Part shown: in pieces, positions 25,490 to 36,460 of the stretch
Numbering within the stretch: the first letter of the stretch is position 1
Layout of the letters: each line of letters opens with the position of its first letter
Assembly (NCBI GenBank): GCA_022823305.1
Contig: JAJDXK010000046.1
Coordinates: 1-36,460, forward strand
Direction: 5' to 3'
DNA: 36,460 nt
DNA from: Alphaproteobacteria bacterium
Lineage (GTDB): Bacteria > Pseudomonadota > Alphaproteobacteria > UBA828
The notes under the pieces: generated by a model
The model's database searches: none
The model's input: the letters and a program-made list of their open reading frames with translations, nothing else
What the model was told of the DNA's origin: nothing
Position numbers and translations under genes: made by a program

Positions 25490-26807
25490 CATCGCCCAAC
25501 CCGGGGCCCAACCGGGGGCGCCCGCCGGCGCCTGGCAGGACGCGGACTGGACCGAGCGCAGGCTGCGCCGGCGCTACCGCGCGGAGCGGCGCTTCAAGAT
25601 CTACGGGCTCGTCGCCGTCTGCATCGCGCTCGCCTTTCTCGCGATCCTGATCGGCAGCGTCGTCGCCACCGGCTACCCTGCGTTCGTCAGGACCTCGGTC
25701 GCGCTCGAGGTCAATTTCGACCCCAAGGTGCTCGGCCTCGGCGAGGCGCCGACGGCGGACGAACTGCATGGCGCGGAATATCCCACGCTGCTGCGAGAGA
25801 CGATCTTCGCCACCTTCCCCGAGGTAACGACGCGCAAGGAACGGCGCAAGCTGCTCAAGCTCGTGAGCAAGGATGCGCGCTTCGAGCTGCGCGAGCTGGT
25901 CCTCGCCGACCCCTCGATCATCGGCACCACGCGGCGCGTCTGGCTCACCGCCTCCAGCGACGTGGACATGCTGATCAAGGGGAACGCGAACCGCGACGCG
26001 CCGGAGGACGAGCGCCGCCTGGACGACCGGCAGATCGCCTGGATCGATTCGCTGGGCGCCTCGGGCTTCGTCGAGACCGGGTTCAACGGCGCGTTCTTCA
26101 CCAACGCGGACTCGCGGGAGCCGGAGATCGCCGGTATCGGCGGCGCCATCATGGGCTCCTTCTACATGCTGCTGGTGACGCTGGTGCTGACCTTCCCCAT
26201 CGGCGTGACCGCGGCCATCTACCTGGAGGAGTTCGCGCCCAAGAACCGCATCACCGACATGATCGAGGTCAACATCAACAACCTCGCGGCGGTGCCCTCG
26301 ATCGTGTTCGGGCTGCTCGGGCTCGCGGTGTTCATCAACCTCTTCCACCTGCCGCGCTCGGCGCCCATCGTGGGCGGGCTCACGCTCACGCTGATGACGC
26401 TGCCGACGATCATCATCGCGGCGCGCTCCGCGCTCAAGGCGGTGCCGCCCTCGATCCGCGAGGGCGCCTACGGCGTCGGCGCCTCGCCCATCCAGGTGGT
26501 GTTCCACCATGTGCTCCCGCTCGCCATGCCCGGCATCCTCACCGGCACCATCATCGGCATGGCCCGGGCGCTGGGCGAGACCGCGCCGCTGCTGATGATC
26601 GGGATGGTCGCCTTCATCGTCGACATCCCCGGCGGCCCCTTCGACCCGGCGACGGCGCTGCCCGTTCAGATCTTCCTCTGGGCCGACAGCCCCGAGCGCG
26701 GCTTCGTCGAGAAGGTCTCGGCGGCGATCCTCGTGCTGCTGGCGTTCCTCATCGCGATGAACGCGGTGGCGATCTACCTCAGGCGCAAGTTCGAGGTCCG
26801 CTTCTAG
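25482..26807 (+). CDS. pstA: Phosphate ABC transporter permease PstA
   Basis: A 441-residue permease. A membrane span at about 35-60 is followed by a long periplasmic region (about 62-215), the DUF3333-type N-terminal extension found in alphaproteobacterial PstA. The core permease domain follows ([32 protein letters not shown], then [20 protein letters not shown]) and the EAA loop is [24 protein letters not shown]. Its ATG (25482-25484) overlaps the pstC stop by 8 nt, so the two are translationally coupled. It pairs with PstC in the membrane and with PstB in the cytoplasm. No oddities were seen. Confidence 0.94.
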   Translation: MTDIAQPGAQPGAPAGAWQDADWTERRLRRRYRAERRFKIYGLVAVCIALAFLAILIGSVVATGYPAFVRTSVALEVNFDPKVLGLGEAPTADELHGAEYPTLLRETIFATFPEVTTRKERRKLLKLVSKDARFELRELVLADPSIIGTTRRVWLTASSDVDMLIKGNANRDAPEDERRLDDRQIAWIDSLGASGFVETGFNGAFFTNADSREPEIAGIGGAIMGSFYMLLVTLVLTFPIGVTAAIYLEEFAPKNRITDMIEVNINNLAAVPSIVFGLLGLAVFINLFHLPRSAPIVGGLTLTLMTLPTIIIAARSALKAVPPSIREGAYGVGASPIQVVFHHVLPLAMPGILTGTIIGMARALGETAPLLMIGMVAFIVDIPGGPFDPATALPVQIFLWADSPERGFVEKVSAAILVLLAFLIAMNAVAIYLRRKFEVRF

Positions 26808-26826
26808 GCGGGCCGGGAGTGATATC

Positions 26827-27675
<849 letters not shown>

Positions 27676-27710
27676 GCGGGCGCCGGGCGGACAGAGGAAG
27701 GAGAAGGCCG

Positions 27711-28439
27711 ATGGCTGCGGAGCACACGGTCAAGGCCTACGACGAGGAGCTGGACCGCATGAACAACGCGGTCCTCGAGATGGGCGGGATCGTCGAGCAG
27801 CAGCTCGCCGCATCCATCGCCTCGCTCGTGCGCCGCGACGACGGGCTCGCCTCCCGCGTCATCACCGACGACCGGCGGGTGGACGCGCTCGAGTCCGAGA
27901 TCGACCAGCTCGCGGTGCGCATCCTCGCGCTGCGCCAGCCGGTGGCGGTGGACCTGCGCGTGATTACCGCATCGCTCAAGATCGCGAGCGACCTGGAGCG
28001 CATGGGCGACTACGCCGCCAACGTCGCCAAGCGCTCCATCGCCATCCACGAGATCGACCCGATCCGCCTCACCCACGCGATCTCGCGCATGGCCGGCATC
28101 GCCCAGGGCATGATCAAGGACGTGCTCGATTCCTTCCGCGACCGCGACGTGGAGCAGGCCATGGCGGTGTGGCGCCGCGACGAGGACGTGGACGAATCCT
28201 ACAACAGCCTCTTCCGCGAGTTGCTCACCTACATGATGGAAGACCCGCGCCGCATCACGCCCTGCGCGCATCTGCTCTTCATCGCCAAGAACATCGAGCG
28301 GATCGGCGACCACGCCACCAACGTCGCCGAGACCGTCAGCTACATGGTGACCGGCACGCCGGTGGAGGAGGAACGCCCCAAGGGCGACGTCACCTCCTTC
28401 CTCCAGGAGGAAGAGCGCACGGAGGCGCAGGCCCGATGA
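27711..28439 (+). CDS. phoU: Phosphate signalling regulator PhoU
   Basis: A 242-residue, all-helical protein built from two PhoU repeats (about 15-105 and 120-210). The metal-cluster motifs are visible: ASDLERMGDYAANVAKR in the first repeat and AKNIERIGDHATNVAE in the second, both E-R-x-G-D-x-A-x-N-V-A. It links transporter state to PhoR, holding the kinase in its phosphatase mode when phosphate is plentiful. A strong AGGAAGGAGA site precedes the ATG 35 nt after pstB. Its stop overlaps the phoB start as ATGA. The C-terminus (EEERPKGDVTSFLQEEERTEAQAR) is an unstructured acidic tail. Confidence 0.95.
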   Translation: MAAEHTVKAYDEELDRMNNAVLEMGGIVEQQLAASIASLVRRDDGLASRVITDDRRVDALESEIDQLAVRILALRQPVAVDLRVITASLKIASDLERMGDYAANVAKRSIAIHEIDPIRLTHAISRMAGIAQGMIKDVLDSFRDRDVEQAMAVWRRDEDVDESYNSLFRELLTYMMEDPRRITPCAHLLFIAKNIERIGDHATNVAETVSYMVTGTPVEEERPKGDVTSFLQEEERTEAQAR

Positions 28440-29128
28440 AGCCTTACATCCTGGTGGTCGAGGACGAGGCGGCGCTGCTGACGCTGCTGCGCTACAACCT
28501 GGAGAAGGGCGGCTTCGAGGTAGGCGAGGCCGTCGACGGCGAGGAGGCGCTGCTCATGGTCGAGGAGCGCCGCCCCGACCTGATGGTGCTGGACTGGATG
28601 CTGCCGACGCTGTCGGGCATCGAGGTGTGCCGTCGCATCAGGCGCAGGCCCGACCCGCGCCCGCTGCCCATCGTCATGCTGACCGCGCGCGGCGAGGAGG
28701 CGGACAGGGTGCGCGGGCTGGACGGCGGCGCCGACGACTACGTGGTCAAGCCCTTCTCGCCGGCCGAGCTGCTCGCCCGCATCCGCGCGATCCTCAGGCG
28801 GCTCAGGCCTGCGCTCGGCGACGAGGTGCTCTCCTACGCCGACCTCCGCATGGATCTCGCCGCCCACCGGGTCACGCGCGGTGAGGCCTCGATCCACCTC
28901 GGGCCCACCGAGTTCCGCCTGCTGCGCCACCTGATGGAGCACCCGGGCCGCGTCTTCTCGCGCGAACAACTGCTCGATTCCGTGTGGGGCCCGGACATCT
29001 TCATCGAGAGCCGCACCGTCGACGTACACGTCCGCCGCCTGCGCCAGGCGCTCAACGGCTCGGACCGTCCCGACCTCATCAGGACCGTCCGCTCAGCCGG
29101 CTACGCGCTGGATTCCGCCGCCGGCTGA
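28436..29128 (+). CDS. phoB: Phosphate-regulon response regulator PhoB
   Basis: A 230-residue OmpR/PhoB-family regulator. The receiver domain (1-120) has the acidic pair E9-D10, the phospho-acceptor D53 (LMVLDWMLPTLSG) and the switch lysine in VVKPFSPAEL. The winged-helix DNA-binding domain (about 135-227) ends in ESRTVDVHVRRLRQALN and the typical LIRTVRSAGYAL. Phosphorylated by PhoR, it binds Pho boxes such as the one found before pstC. Its ATG (28436-28438) overlaps the phoU stop by four bases; longer upstream frames are artefacts. It closes the phosphate operon and converges on the next gene over 100 bp of GC-rich DNA with no clear T-tract terminator. Confidence 0.95.
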   Translation: MKPYILVVEDEAALLTLLRYNLEKGGFEVGEAVDGEEALLMVEERRPDLMVLDWMLPTLSGIEVCRRIRRRPDPRPLPIVMLTARGEEADRVRGLDGGADDYVVKPFSPAELLARIRAILRRLRPALGDEVLSYADLRMDLAAHRVTRGEASIHLGPTEFRLLRHLMEHPGRVFSREQLLDSVWGPDIFIESRTVDVHVRRLRQALNGSDRPDLIRTVRSAGYALDSAAG

Positions 29129-29228
29129 AGTCGCGCGGGCCTGAGTCGCGCGCGCCCGCAGGGTCGTGCGTGCGGAGAAAGGGTCCCGCGCGCGAAATCA
29201 ACAGGGTCGCGCACGATGAGCGGCTCGC

Positions 29229-32433
<3,205 letters not shown>

Positions 32434-32561
32434 CGCTCCCGCACGGGCGACTCACGCAGCCTTGAGTTGCCGTGAGCCGCCGTCGGTGCCATGTCTCTCG
32501 GCAGGAGCCCCGGGCGCACGCCGCGGGGCGGGACGCAACTGCGACGAGCGGAGGGTCCTCG

Positions 32562-33554
32562 ATGCTGATCAAGATCAGGCGCGGCTGGGAGCTGCCGGAA
32601 TCCGCCGCCACACCCGAATCGGTGTTCACCAACCGGCGCACGGTGCTCAAGGGGCTCGCCGCGGGCCCGCTGCTCGCGGCCGGTGCCGCCGCGCCCTTCG
32701 CGGGCGGGCTCGGGCGCGCGCTTGCAGACGAGGACGAGGCCGACCCCTCGGCCCACCTCTACCCGGTCGACCGCAACCCGGCCTACACGCTGGAGCGCCC
32801 GCTCACGCCCGAAGACATCGCCACCACCTACAACAACTACTACGAGTTCGGCTCGTACAAGGAGATCTGGCAGAAGGCGCAAGCACTCAAGATCCGGCCC
32901 TGGACGGTCGAGATCGACGGGCTGGTGGAGCAGCCCATGACCGTCGCCATCGACGACCTGCTGGCGCAGATGCCGCTGGAGGAGCGGCTCTACCGCCACC
33001 GCTGCGTCGAGGCCTGGTCGATCGCGGTGCCCTACAGCGGCTTCCCGCTCAAGGCGCTGCTCGACTTCGCCAGGCCGCTCGGCGACGCGAAATACCTGGT
33101 GATGCAGACCTTCGAGGACGACGACGTGGCCGAGGGCCAGCGGCAGTTCTGGTATCCCTGGCCCTACATCGAGGGGCTGACCATGGCCGAGGCCGCCAAC
33201 GAGCTCGCCTTCATCGCCACCGGCTACTACGGCAAGCCGATCCCCAAGCAGAACGGCGCGCCGCTGCGCCTTGCCGTGCCCTGGAAGTACGGCTTCAAGC
33301 ACATCAAGGGCATCGTCCGCTTCAGCTTCACGGACGAGCGGCCGGTCTCGTTCTGGGAGGAGCTGGCGGGCCACGAGTACGGCTTCTGGGCCAACGTCAA
33401 CCCGGACGTGCCGCACCCGCGCTGGAGCCAGGCCAACGAGCGCTTCTACGGCCCCGACGGGCAGGAGCGGCGCCCGACCCTGCTCCACAACGGCTATGCC
33501 GAGCAGGTGGCCTCGCTCTACGACGGCATCGAGAACGAGTTGCTCTACATGTAG
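32562..33554 (+). CDS. msrP: Periplasmic methionine-sulfoxide reductase catalytic subunit MsrP
   Basis: A 330-residue Mo-cofactor enzyme of the YedY/MsrP family. The N-terminus carries a twin-arginine export signal (NRRTVLKG, R25-R26, then a hydrophobic alanine/glycine stretch), so it is exported folded to the periplasm. The molybdenum-ligand cysteine is C148 in YRHRCVEAWSIAVPYSGFPL, and the YNNYYEFG and WKYGFKHIKGI segments are family marks. It repairs oxidised methionines in periplasmic proteins. The ATG at 32562-32564 is chosen because similarity starts there; a GTG 30 codons earlier is not needed. The haem-b partner MsrQ, normally coded directly after msrP, is absent; a 401-bp gene-free stretch follows instead. 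Confidence 0.94.
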   Translation: MLIKIRRGWELPESAATPESVFTNRRTVLKGLAAGPLLAAGAAAPFAGGLGRALADEDEADPSAHLYPVDRNPAYTLERPLTPEDIATTYNNYYEFGSYKEIWQKAQALKIRPWTVEIDGLVEQPMTVAIDDLLAQMPLEERLYRHRCVEAWSIAVPYSGFPLKALLDFARPLGDAKYLVMQTFEDDDVAEGQRQFWYPWPYIEGLTMAEAANELAFIATGYYGKPIPKQNGAPLRLAVPWKYGFKHIKGIVRFSFTDERPVSFWEELAGHEYGFWANVNPDVPHPRWSQANERFYGPDGQERRPTLLHNGYAEQVASLYDGIENELLYM

Positions 33555-33598
33555 CGTCGCCGCCCTGCGGTGCGGCGCAACCCCGCCGCAGGGCGACG
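33555..33598 (+). terminator. GC-rich hairpin directly after msrP
   Basis: Starting at the base after the msrP stop, CGTCGCC...CTGCGG (33555-33570, with a three-base bulge) pairs with CCGCAGGGCGACG (33586-33598), giving a 13-bp stem around a loop of about 15 bases. No T tract follows, so it may be a Rho-type or 3'-end-protecting hairpin rather than a classic terminator. Confidence 0.4.
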
Positions 33599-33704
33599 AA
33601 CCGTGGGTCGCGTGGCGCAGGCCGCGCGGCCCCGCTTCGCGATCACCCTTCCACCACGCGTCACACGCATGACCCGCTCGGGCGAGCCTGTTGCGTGCCG
33701 TCCG
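33599..33704. other. Gene-free spacer between msrP hairpin and RNA terminator
   Basis: These 106 bases are GC-rich and carry no supported gene. Several open frames cross the stretch, but none has a family resemblance or a good start site. Confidence 0.4.
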
Positions 33705-33735
33705 AAAAAAAGTGGCCGGGCCCGAAGGCCCGGCC
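33705..33735 (-). terminator. Strong intrinsic terminator, minus strand
   Basis: GGCCGGGCC (33714-33722), loop CGAA, GGCCCGGCC (33727-33735): a perfect 9-bp stem whose minus-strand loop is the very stable TTCG tetraloop. On the minus strand it is followed by AC and seven T residues (the A run at 33705-33711). It faces away from msrP, so it ends transcription coming from the right: the candidate small RNA or the lysR transcript. Confidence 0.85.
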
Positions 33736-33870
33736 AGTCTAACAGGGAGGCTTCACGTCTAGGAGACGTGGGATCCGAGGATCCCCCTTCAGGCCTTGCA
33801 CCTGAAGACGGCATGCCGGGGCAGGCGCCCCGGCAAATCCTCTATGGCACGGCGCGAGCGCCGTGCTGCA
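33705..33870 (-). ncRNA. Candidate small RNA made of serial hairpins
   Basis: Read on the minus strand, this stretch folds into six near-perfect hairpins in a row. By plus-strand position they are 33847-33866 (8-bp stem), 33815-33834 (8-bp stem), 33787-33807 (7-bp), 33770-33785 (7-bp), 33755-33769 (6-bp, loop with the sequence CCT) and the terminator at 33714-33735. The single-stranded stretch just before the terminator contains CCTCCC and the 33755-33769 hairpin presents TCTCCT, both complementary to ribosome-binding sites, as is common for alphaproteobacterial trans-acting small RNAs. An AT-rich region upstream (33870-33940) could hold the promoter, but no clear -35/-10 pair stands out, so the 5' end is a guess. 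It does not resemble 6S, SRP, tmRNA or RNase P RNA. An alternative is a long structured 3' end of the lysR transcript. Confidence 0.5.
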
Positions 33871-33955
33871 ACGCAACATGTAATCGAATTGACGCTTTTG
33901 CGCTAGAGTACAAAACACAAACCAGCCATGCGTTGAGCGCATGACTATACGCGCA
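33871..33955 (-). promoter_or_regulatory. AT-rich stretch between lysR end and candidate RNA
   Basis: This segment is noticeably richer in A and T than its surroundings (for example the run CAAAACACAAACC). On the minus strand, TTTGTGTTTTGTACTCT could include a promoter for the hairpin RNA, but neither hexamer is convincing. Confidence 0.25.
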
Positions 33956-34846
33956 TCAGAAGCGCCACTGGGCCACCTCGTTGAGCAGGAAGTCGCGGAA
34001 GACGCCGATGCGCTTCGAGTAGCGTAGCTCCTCGGGATAGGTGAAGAAGGCATCGAAGGGCGGGCCCTGACACTCCGGCAGCACCCGCTTCAGGTGCCGG
34101 CTGTCCCAGGCCACGTAGTCCGGCAGCGCGGCGATCCCCAGCCCGCTCTCGACCGCCTGGCGCATGCAGTAGATGTTGTTCGCCTCCAGCACGATGCGGC
34201 CCTCCGCGCGCGGATCGCCCGAGATGGCGATCAGCCAGTCGGGATTGGCGATGTAGGTGAGCGGCCCCTGGCCGTAGATGATGAGCCGCTGGCGGGCGAG
34301 GTCGTCCACCGTCTCGATCGGCCCGAAGGTGGCGAGATAGTCCGGCGCGGCGTAGATGTGCCAGTGCACGGTCATCAGGTGGCGGCGGATGAGATCGGGC
34401 TCGGTCGGCTCGCCCATGCGGATCGCGACGTCGGCCTCGCGCATGGAGAGGTCGAGCAGGTCGTCCGCAGCCAGCAGGGTGATCTCGATCTCAGGGTACA
34501 GGTTGTGAAAGGCGCGGATGCGGGGCGTGAGCCAGACCGAGCCGAAGGCCACCGTCGTCGTGATCTTGAGCGGGCCGGAGGGCCGGTCGCGGGAATCGGC
34601 GATCTGCGCCTCGGTCATTGCGAGCTTGGCCGAGACCTCGCGGGCGGTGCGGTAGAGCGCCTCGCCCTGCTCGGTCAGCAGCAGGCCGCGCGAGTGGCGG
34701 TGGAAGAGGACCACGCCGAGGCTCTTCTCCAGCGCCGCGATCTGGCGGCTCACCGCCGACTGGCTGAGCTCCAGCATGTCGCCGGCGCGGGTGAAGCTGC
34801 CGTTCTCCGCGACCGTCTGGAAGATGCGCAGCCGGTTCCAGTCCAT
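33956..34846 (-). CDS. LysR-family transcriptional regulator
   Basis: A 296-residue LysR-type regulator. The N-terminal winged helix-turn-helix (MDWNRLRIFQTVAENGSFTRAGDMLELSQSAVSRQIAALEKSLGVVLFHRHSRG) is textbook, followed by a linker helix and the periplasmic-binding-like effector domain from about residue 92 (GPLKITTTVAFGSVWLTPRIRAFHNLYPEIEI). The effector is unknown. The ATG at 34844-34846 is the natural start; a GTG two codons upstream is in frame. It stands 26 nt after trxB on the same strand, so it is probably made from the same transcript and might respond to redox state. LysR genes are usually divergent from their targets, so this layout is less usual. The longer open frame through trxB is an artefact. 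Confidence 0.93.
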   Translation of the reverse strand: MDWNRLRIFQTVAENGSFTRAGDMLELSQSAVSRQIAALEKSLGVVLFHRHSRGLLLTEQGEALYRTAREVSAKLAMTEAQIADSRDRPSGPLKITTTVAFGSVWLTPRIRAFHNLYPEIEITLLAADDLLDLSMREADVAIRMGEPTEPDLIRRHLMTVHWHIYAAPDYLATFGPIETVDDLARQRLIIYGQGPLTYIANPDWLIAISGDPRAEGRIVLEANNIYCMRQAVESGLGIAALPDYVAWDSRHLKRVLPECQGPPFDAFFTYPEELRYSKRIGVFRDFLLNEVAQWRF

Positions 34847-34872
34847 GGTCACGCCCGGCGCGGCGTCGGCCC

Positions 34873-35841
34873 TCACGCGGCCGCGGCCGCCTTGGGCGCT
34901 TCGGCCTCGGCGAGAAACTTCTCGGCTTCCAGCGCGCCCATGCAGCCGGTGCCCGCGGCGGTCACGGCCTGGCGGAACACCTTGTCCTGCACGTCGCCGG
35001 CGGCGAAGACGCCGGGCACGTTCGTCCTGGTGCTGTCCGCCTCGGTCAGGATGTAGCCCTCGTCGTCCATCGCGAGCTGGCCGGCGAAGAGCTCGGTGTT
35101 GGGGCGGTGCCCGATGGCGATGAAGACGCCGGAGAGCGGGACGCGCTTGACCGCGCCGGTCCTGACGTGGCGGAGCGCGACCCCCGTCACCGCGGGCGGC
35201 TCGCTCTCGCCCTCGATCTCGTCGAGCACGTGGTCCCAGAGGACCTCGATCTTCTCGTTGCGGAACAGGCGGTCCTGCAGTATCTTCTCGGCGCGCAGCG
35301 CGTCGCGGCGGTGGACGAGGGTGACCTTGCGCGCGTGGTTGGTGAGGTAGAGCGCCTCCTCGACCGCGGTGTTGCCGCCGCCGATCACGGCGACATCCTT
35401 GCCGCGGAAGAAGAACCCGTCGCACGTCGCGCAGGCCGAGACGCCGAAGCCCATGAAGCGCTGCTCGCTCTCGAGCCCCAGCCACTTCGCCTGCGCGCCG
35501 GTGCAGATGATGACGCTGTCGCCGATGTAGGTGTCGCCGGAATCGCCGGTGCAGACGAAGGGACGCGAGGCGAAGTCCGCCGCCACCACCATGTCGTGGA
35601 TCAACCGCGTGCCCACCGCGCTCGCCTGGCCCGCCATCTGCTCCATCAGCCACGGACCCTGGATGATGTCGGCAAAGCCCGGGTAGTTCTCGACATCGGT
35701 GGTGATGGTGAGCTGGCCGCCGGGCTCCAGCCCCTGCACCATGATCGGCTCGAGATTGGCGCGCGCGGCGTAGATCGCCGCGGCGTAGCCGGCGGGGCCG
35801 GAGCCGATGATCACGACCTTGCTGCGGTGGATCGTCGCCAT
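34873..35841 (-). CDS. trxB: Thioredoxin-disulfide reductase
   Basis: A 322-residue flavoprotein. FAD motif GSGPAG is at residues 13-18, the NADPH motif GGGNTAVEEALYL starts at 154, the redox-active pair is C137-A-T-C140 in SACATCDGFFF, and the second FAD motif is GVFAAGDVQDKVFRQAVTAAGTGCMGA. It transfers electrons from NADPH to thioredoxin in the cytoplasm. The ATG at 35839-35841 has GGGGAGA upstream; a start eight codons earlier is possible but lies beyond that site. The C-terminus ends in an alanine/lysine-rich tail (EAPKAAAAA). It is followed by lysR after 26 nt and preceded by the ELM1-family gene 74 nt upstream on the same strand. Confidence 0.96.
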   Translation of the reverse strand: MATIHRSKVVIIGSGPAGYAAAIYAARANLEPIMVQGLEPGGQLTITTDVENYPGFADIIQGPWLMEQMAGQASAVGTRLIHDMVVAADFASRPFVCTGDSGDTYIGDSVIICTGAQAKWLGLESEQRFMGFGVSACATCDGFFFRGKDVAVIGGGNTAVEEALYLTNHARKVTLVHRRDALRAEKILQDRLFRNEKIEVLWDHVLDEIEGESEPPAVTGVALRHVRTGAVKRVPLSGVFIAIGHRPNTELFAGQLAMDDEGYILTEADSTRTNVPGVFAAGDVQDKVFRQAVTAAGTGCMGALEAEKFLAEAEAPKAAAAA

Positions 35842-35915
35842 GGGAGTCTCCCCGATCGCTCGCACGGCGCGCGGCCGCGCCGCACCTCAAACATAGGGGC
35901 CGGATGTGCGCCCGT

Positions 35916-36460
35916 TCAAGGGGCGGGCCGGCGCGCGGCCCAGGCCTCGAAACGCTGGCGCACGATCGCGGCGGCGCGCGCGGTCTCGTCGAGCGGCGGG
36001 CGCGGCGCCCAGTCGTCGATACGGCCCTGGAAGGGCGCGATCAGGCGCTCCGCGGCGAGGCCGTCGAAGAAGCGCTCGATGCGCCTCGACCCGCGCCCGG
36101 CCATCGCCGCGACGTAGACCGGCTTGCCGCTGGCGCAGGCCTCCGAGGTCATGCTGACCGAATCGCCGGTGACGACGATGGCATCGGCGTGCGCCAGGTA
36201 GCCGAAGTAGGGGTTCTCGCCCGCGCCCTGCCAGTGCTGCAGCGGCACCTCGCCGAGCGCCTGCACCAGCGCCTCCATGCTGGCGGGCGCGGTGCGCCTG
36301 GATGCTGTGAGCGCGAGGCCCGCGCCCGCACGCCCTGCCATCGCCGCGAGCGCCTGGCCCAGCGCGGCGGCGTCCCCGGGCTCGAAGCGGTGGCGGCGGC
36401 TGGCGCCGCCCACCAGCACCGCGACCAGCGGCCGGGGCAGTTCTTCCAGGGCCGGCGCGA
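35916..36460 (-). CDS. ELM1-family (DUF1022) protein, N-terminus beyond window
   Basis: The last 181 residues of a protein whose start lies to the right of the window. VLVGGASRRHRFEP, LALTASRRTAPASMEAL, NPYFGYLAHADAIVVTGDSVSMTSEACASGKPVYVAAM and GRGSRRIERFFDGLAAERLIAPF match the bacterial homologues of the mitochondrial-fission ELM1 family, a GT-B-like fold related to glycosyltransferases that is common in alphaproteobacteria. Enzymatic activity in bacteria is not established. The VTGDSVSMTSEA segment corresponds to the sugar-nucleotide-binding region of GT-B enzymes. The gene is on the same strand as trxB, 74 nt before it, so it may share a transcript. Composition is normal. Confidence 0.85.
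   Translation of the reverse strand, partial: APALEELPRPLVAVLVGGASRRHRFEPGDAAALGQALAAMAGRAGAGLALTASRRTAPASMEALVQALGEVPLQHWQGAGENPYFGYLAHADAIVVTGDSVSMTSEACASGKPVYVAAMAGRGSRRIERFFDGLAAERLIAPFQGRIDDWAPRPPLDETARAAAIVRQRFEAWAARRPAP

Noticed and set aside
29129-29228. Repeated GTCGCGCG-like words between phoB and the solo HyuB
   Set aside because: Short GC-rich words recur by chance in this composition; no regular period, and no hairpin with a T tract.
33545-33814. Small minus-strand open frame (89 residues) in the msrP-lysR spacer
   Set aside because: It would read straight through the strong terminator hairpin and T tract and shows no family resemblance; the hairpin pattern fits RNA better.
33570-33944. 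124-residue plus-strand open frame in the same spacer
   Set aside because: No recognisable domain, and it crosses the paired arms of six hairpins that make sense as structure on the other strand.

Overview
The window is high-GC DNA (most codons end in G or C) with gene content typical of an Alphaproteobacterium, probably a Rhodospirillales/Kiloniellales- or Rhizobiales-like heterotroph. The main pointers are the phoR-pstC-pstA-pstB-phoU-phoB order without pstS (as in Caulobacter-like lineages), a PstA with the long N-terminal region seen in alphaproteobacteria, a MsrP-type periplasmic reductase, and many small-molecule catabolic enzymes. The species cannot be fixed from the sequence alone. 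No tRNA, rRNA, CRISPR array, transposase or integrase was seen.

Layout, left to right. (1) 1-3248, minus strand: a likely operon of an LLM-class flavin oxidoreductase, a ThDP-dependent acetolactate-synthase-like enzyme and a truncated MFS transporter. It is divergent from (2) 3360-6027, plus strand: the small and large subunits of an N,N-dimethylformamidase-type amidohydrolase (dmfA1-dmfA2). (3) 6058-7637, minus strand: a clearly AT-richer two-gene insert coding for a three-Cys-motif Gp37/Gp68-family protein and its methyltransferase-like partner TcmP. This is the most foreign-looking and least understood part of the window. (4) 7779-10591, minus: an Fe(III)-type ABC importer (double-length permease plus periplasmic binding protein, no ATPase gene). 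(5) 10810-15788, minus: hyuA-hyuB-LLM oxidoreductase operon. (6) 15920-19596, minus: a three-subunit molybdenum hydroxylase (FAD, 2Fe-2S and Mo subunits). (7) 19660-22386, minus: mutS. (8) 22521-29128, plus: the phosphate regulon phoR-pstCAB-phoU-phoB, with a tandem Pho box buried in the 3' end of phoR. (9) 29229-31100, minus: a solo hydantoinase-B-like subunit. (10) 31231-33554, plus: aspartate aminotransferase and MsrP. (11) A 401-bp gene-free interval containing a string of perfect hairpins that ends in a textbook minus-strand terminator; I read it as a candidate small RNA. (12) 33956-36460, minus: lysR, trxB and the 5'-truncated end of an ELM1-family gene.

Functional reading: the left two thirds is a scavenging and catabolic region for small nitrogen-containing organics (amidase, hydantoinase/oxoprolinase, Mo-hydroxylase and two LLM flavoenzymes), but no substrate can be proven from the sequence. 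The right third is housekeeping (mismatch repair, phosphate sensing, redox repair). The two observations most worth following are the AT-rich tcmP/Gp37 pair with a LexA-like site upstream, and the multi-hairpin RNA candidate at about 33705-33870.
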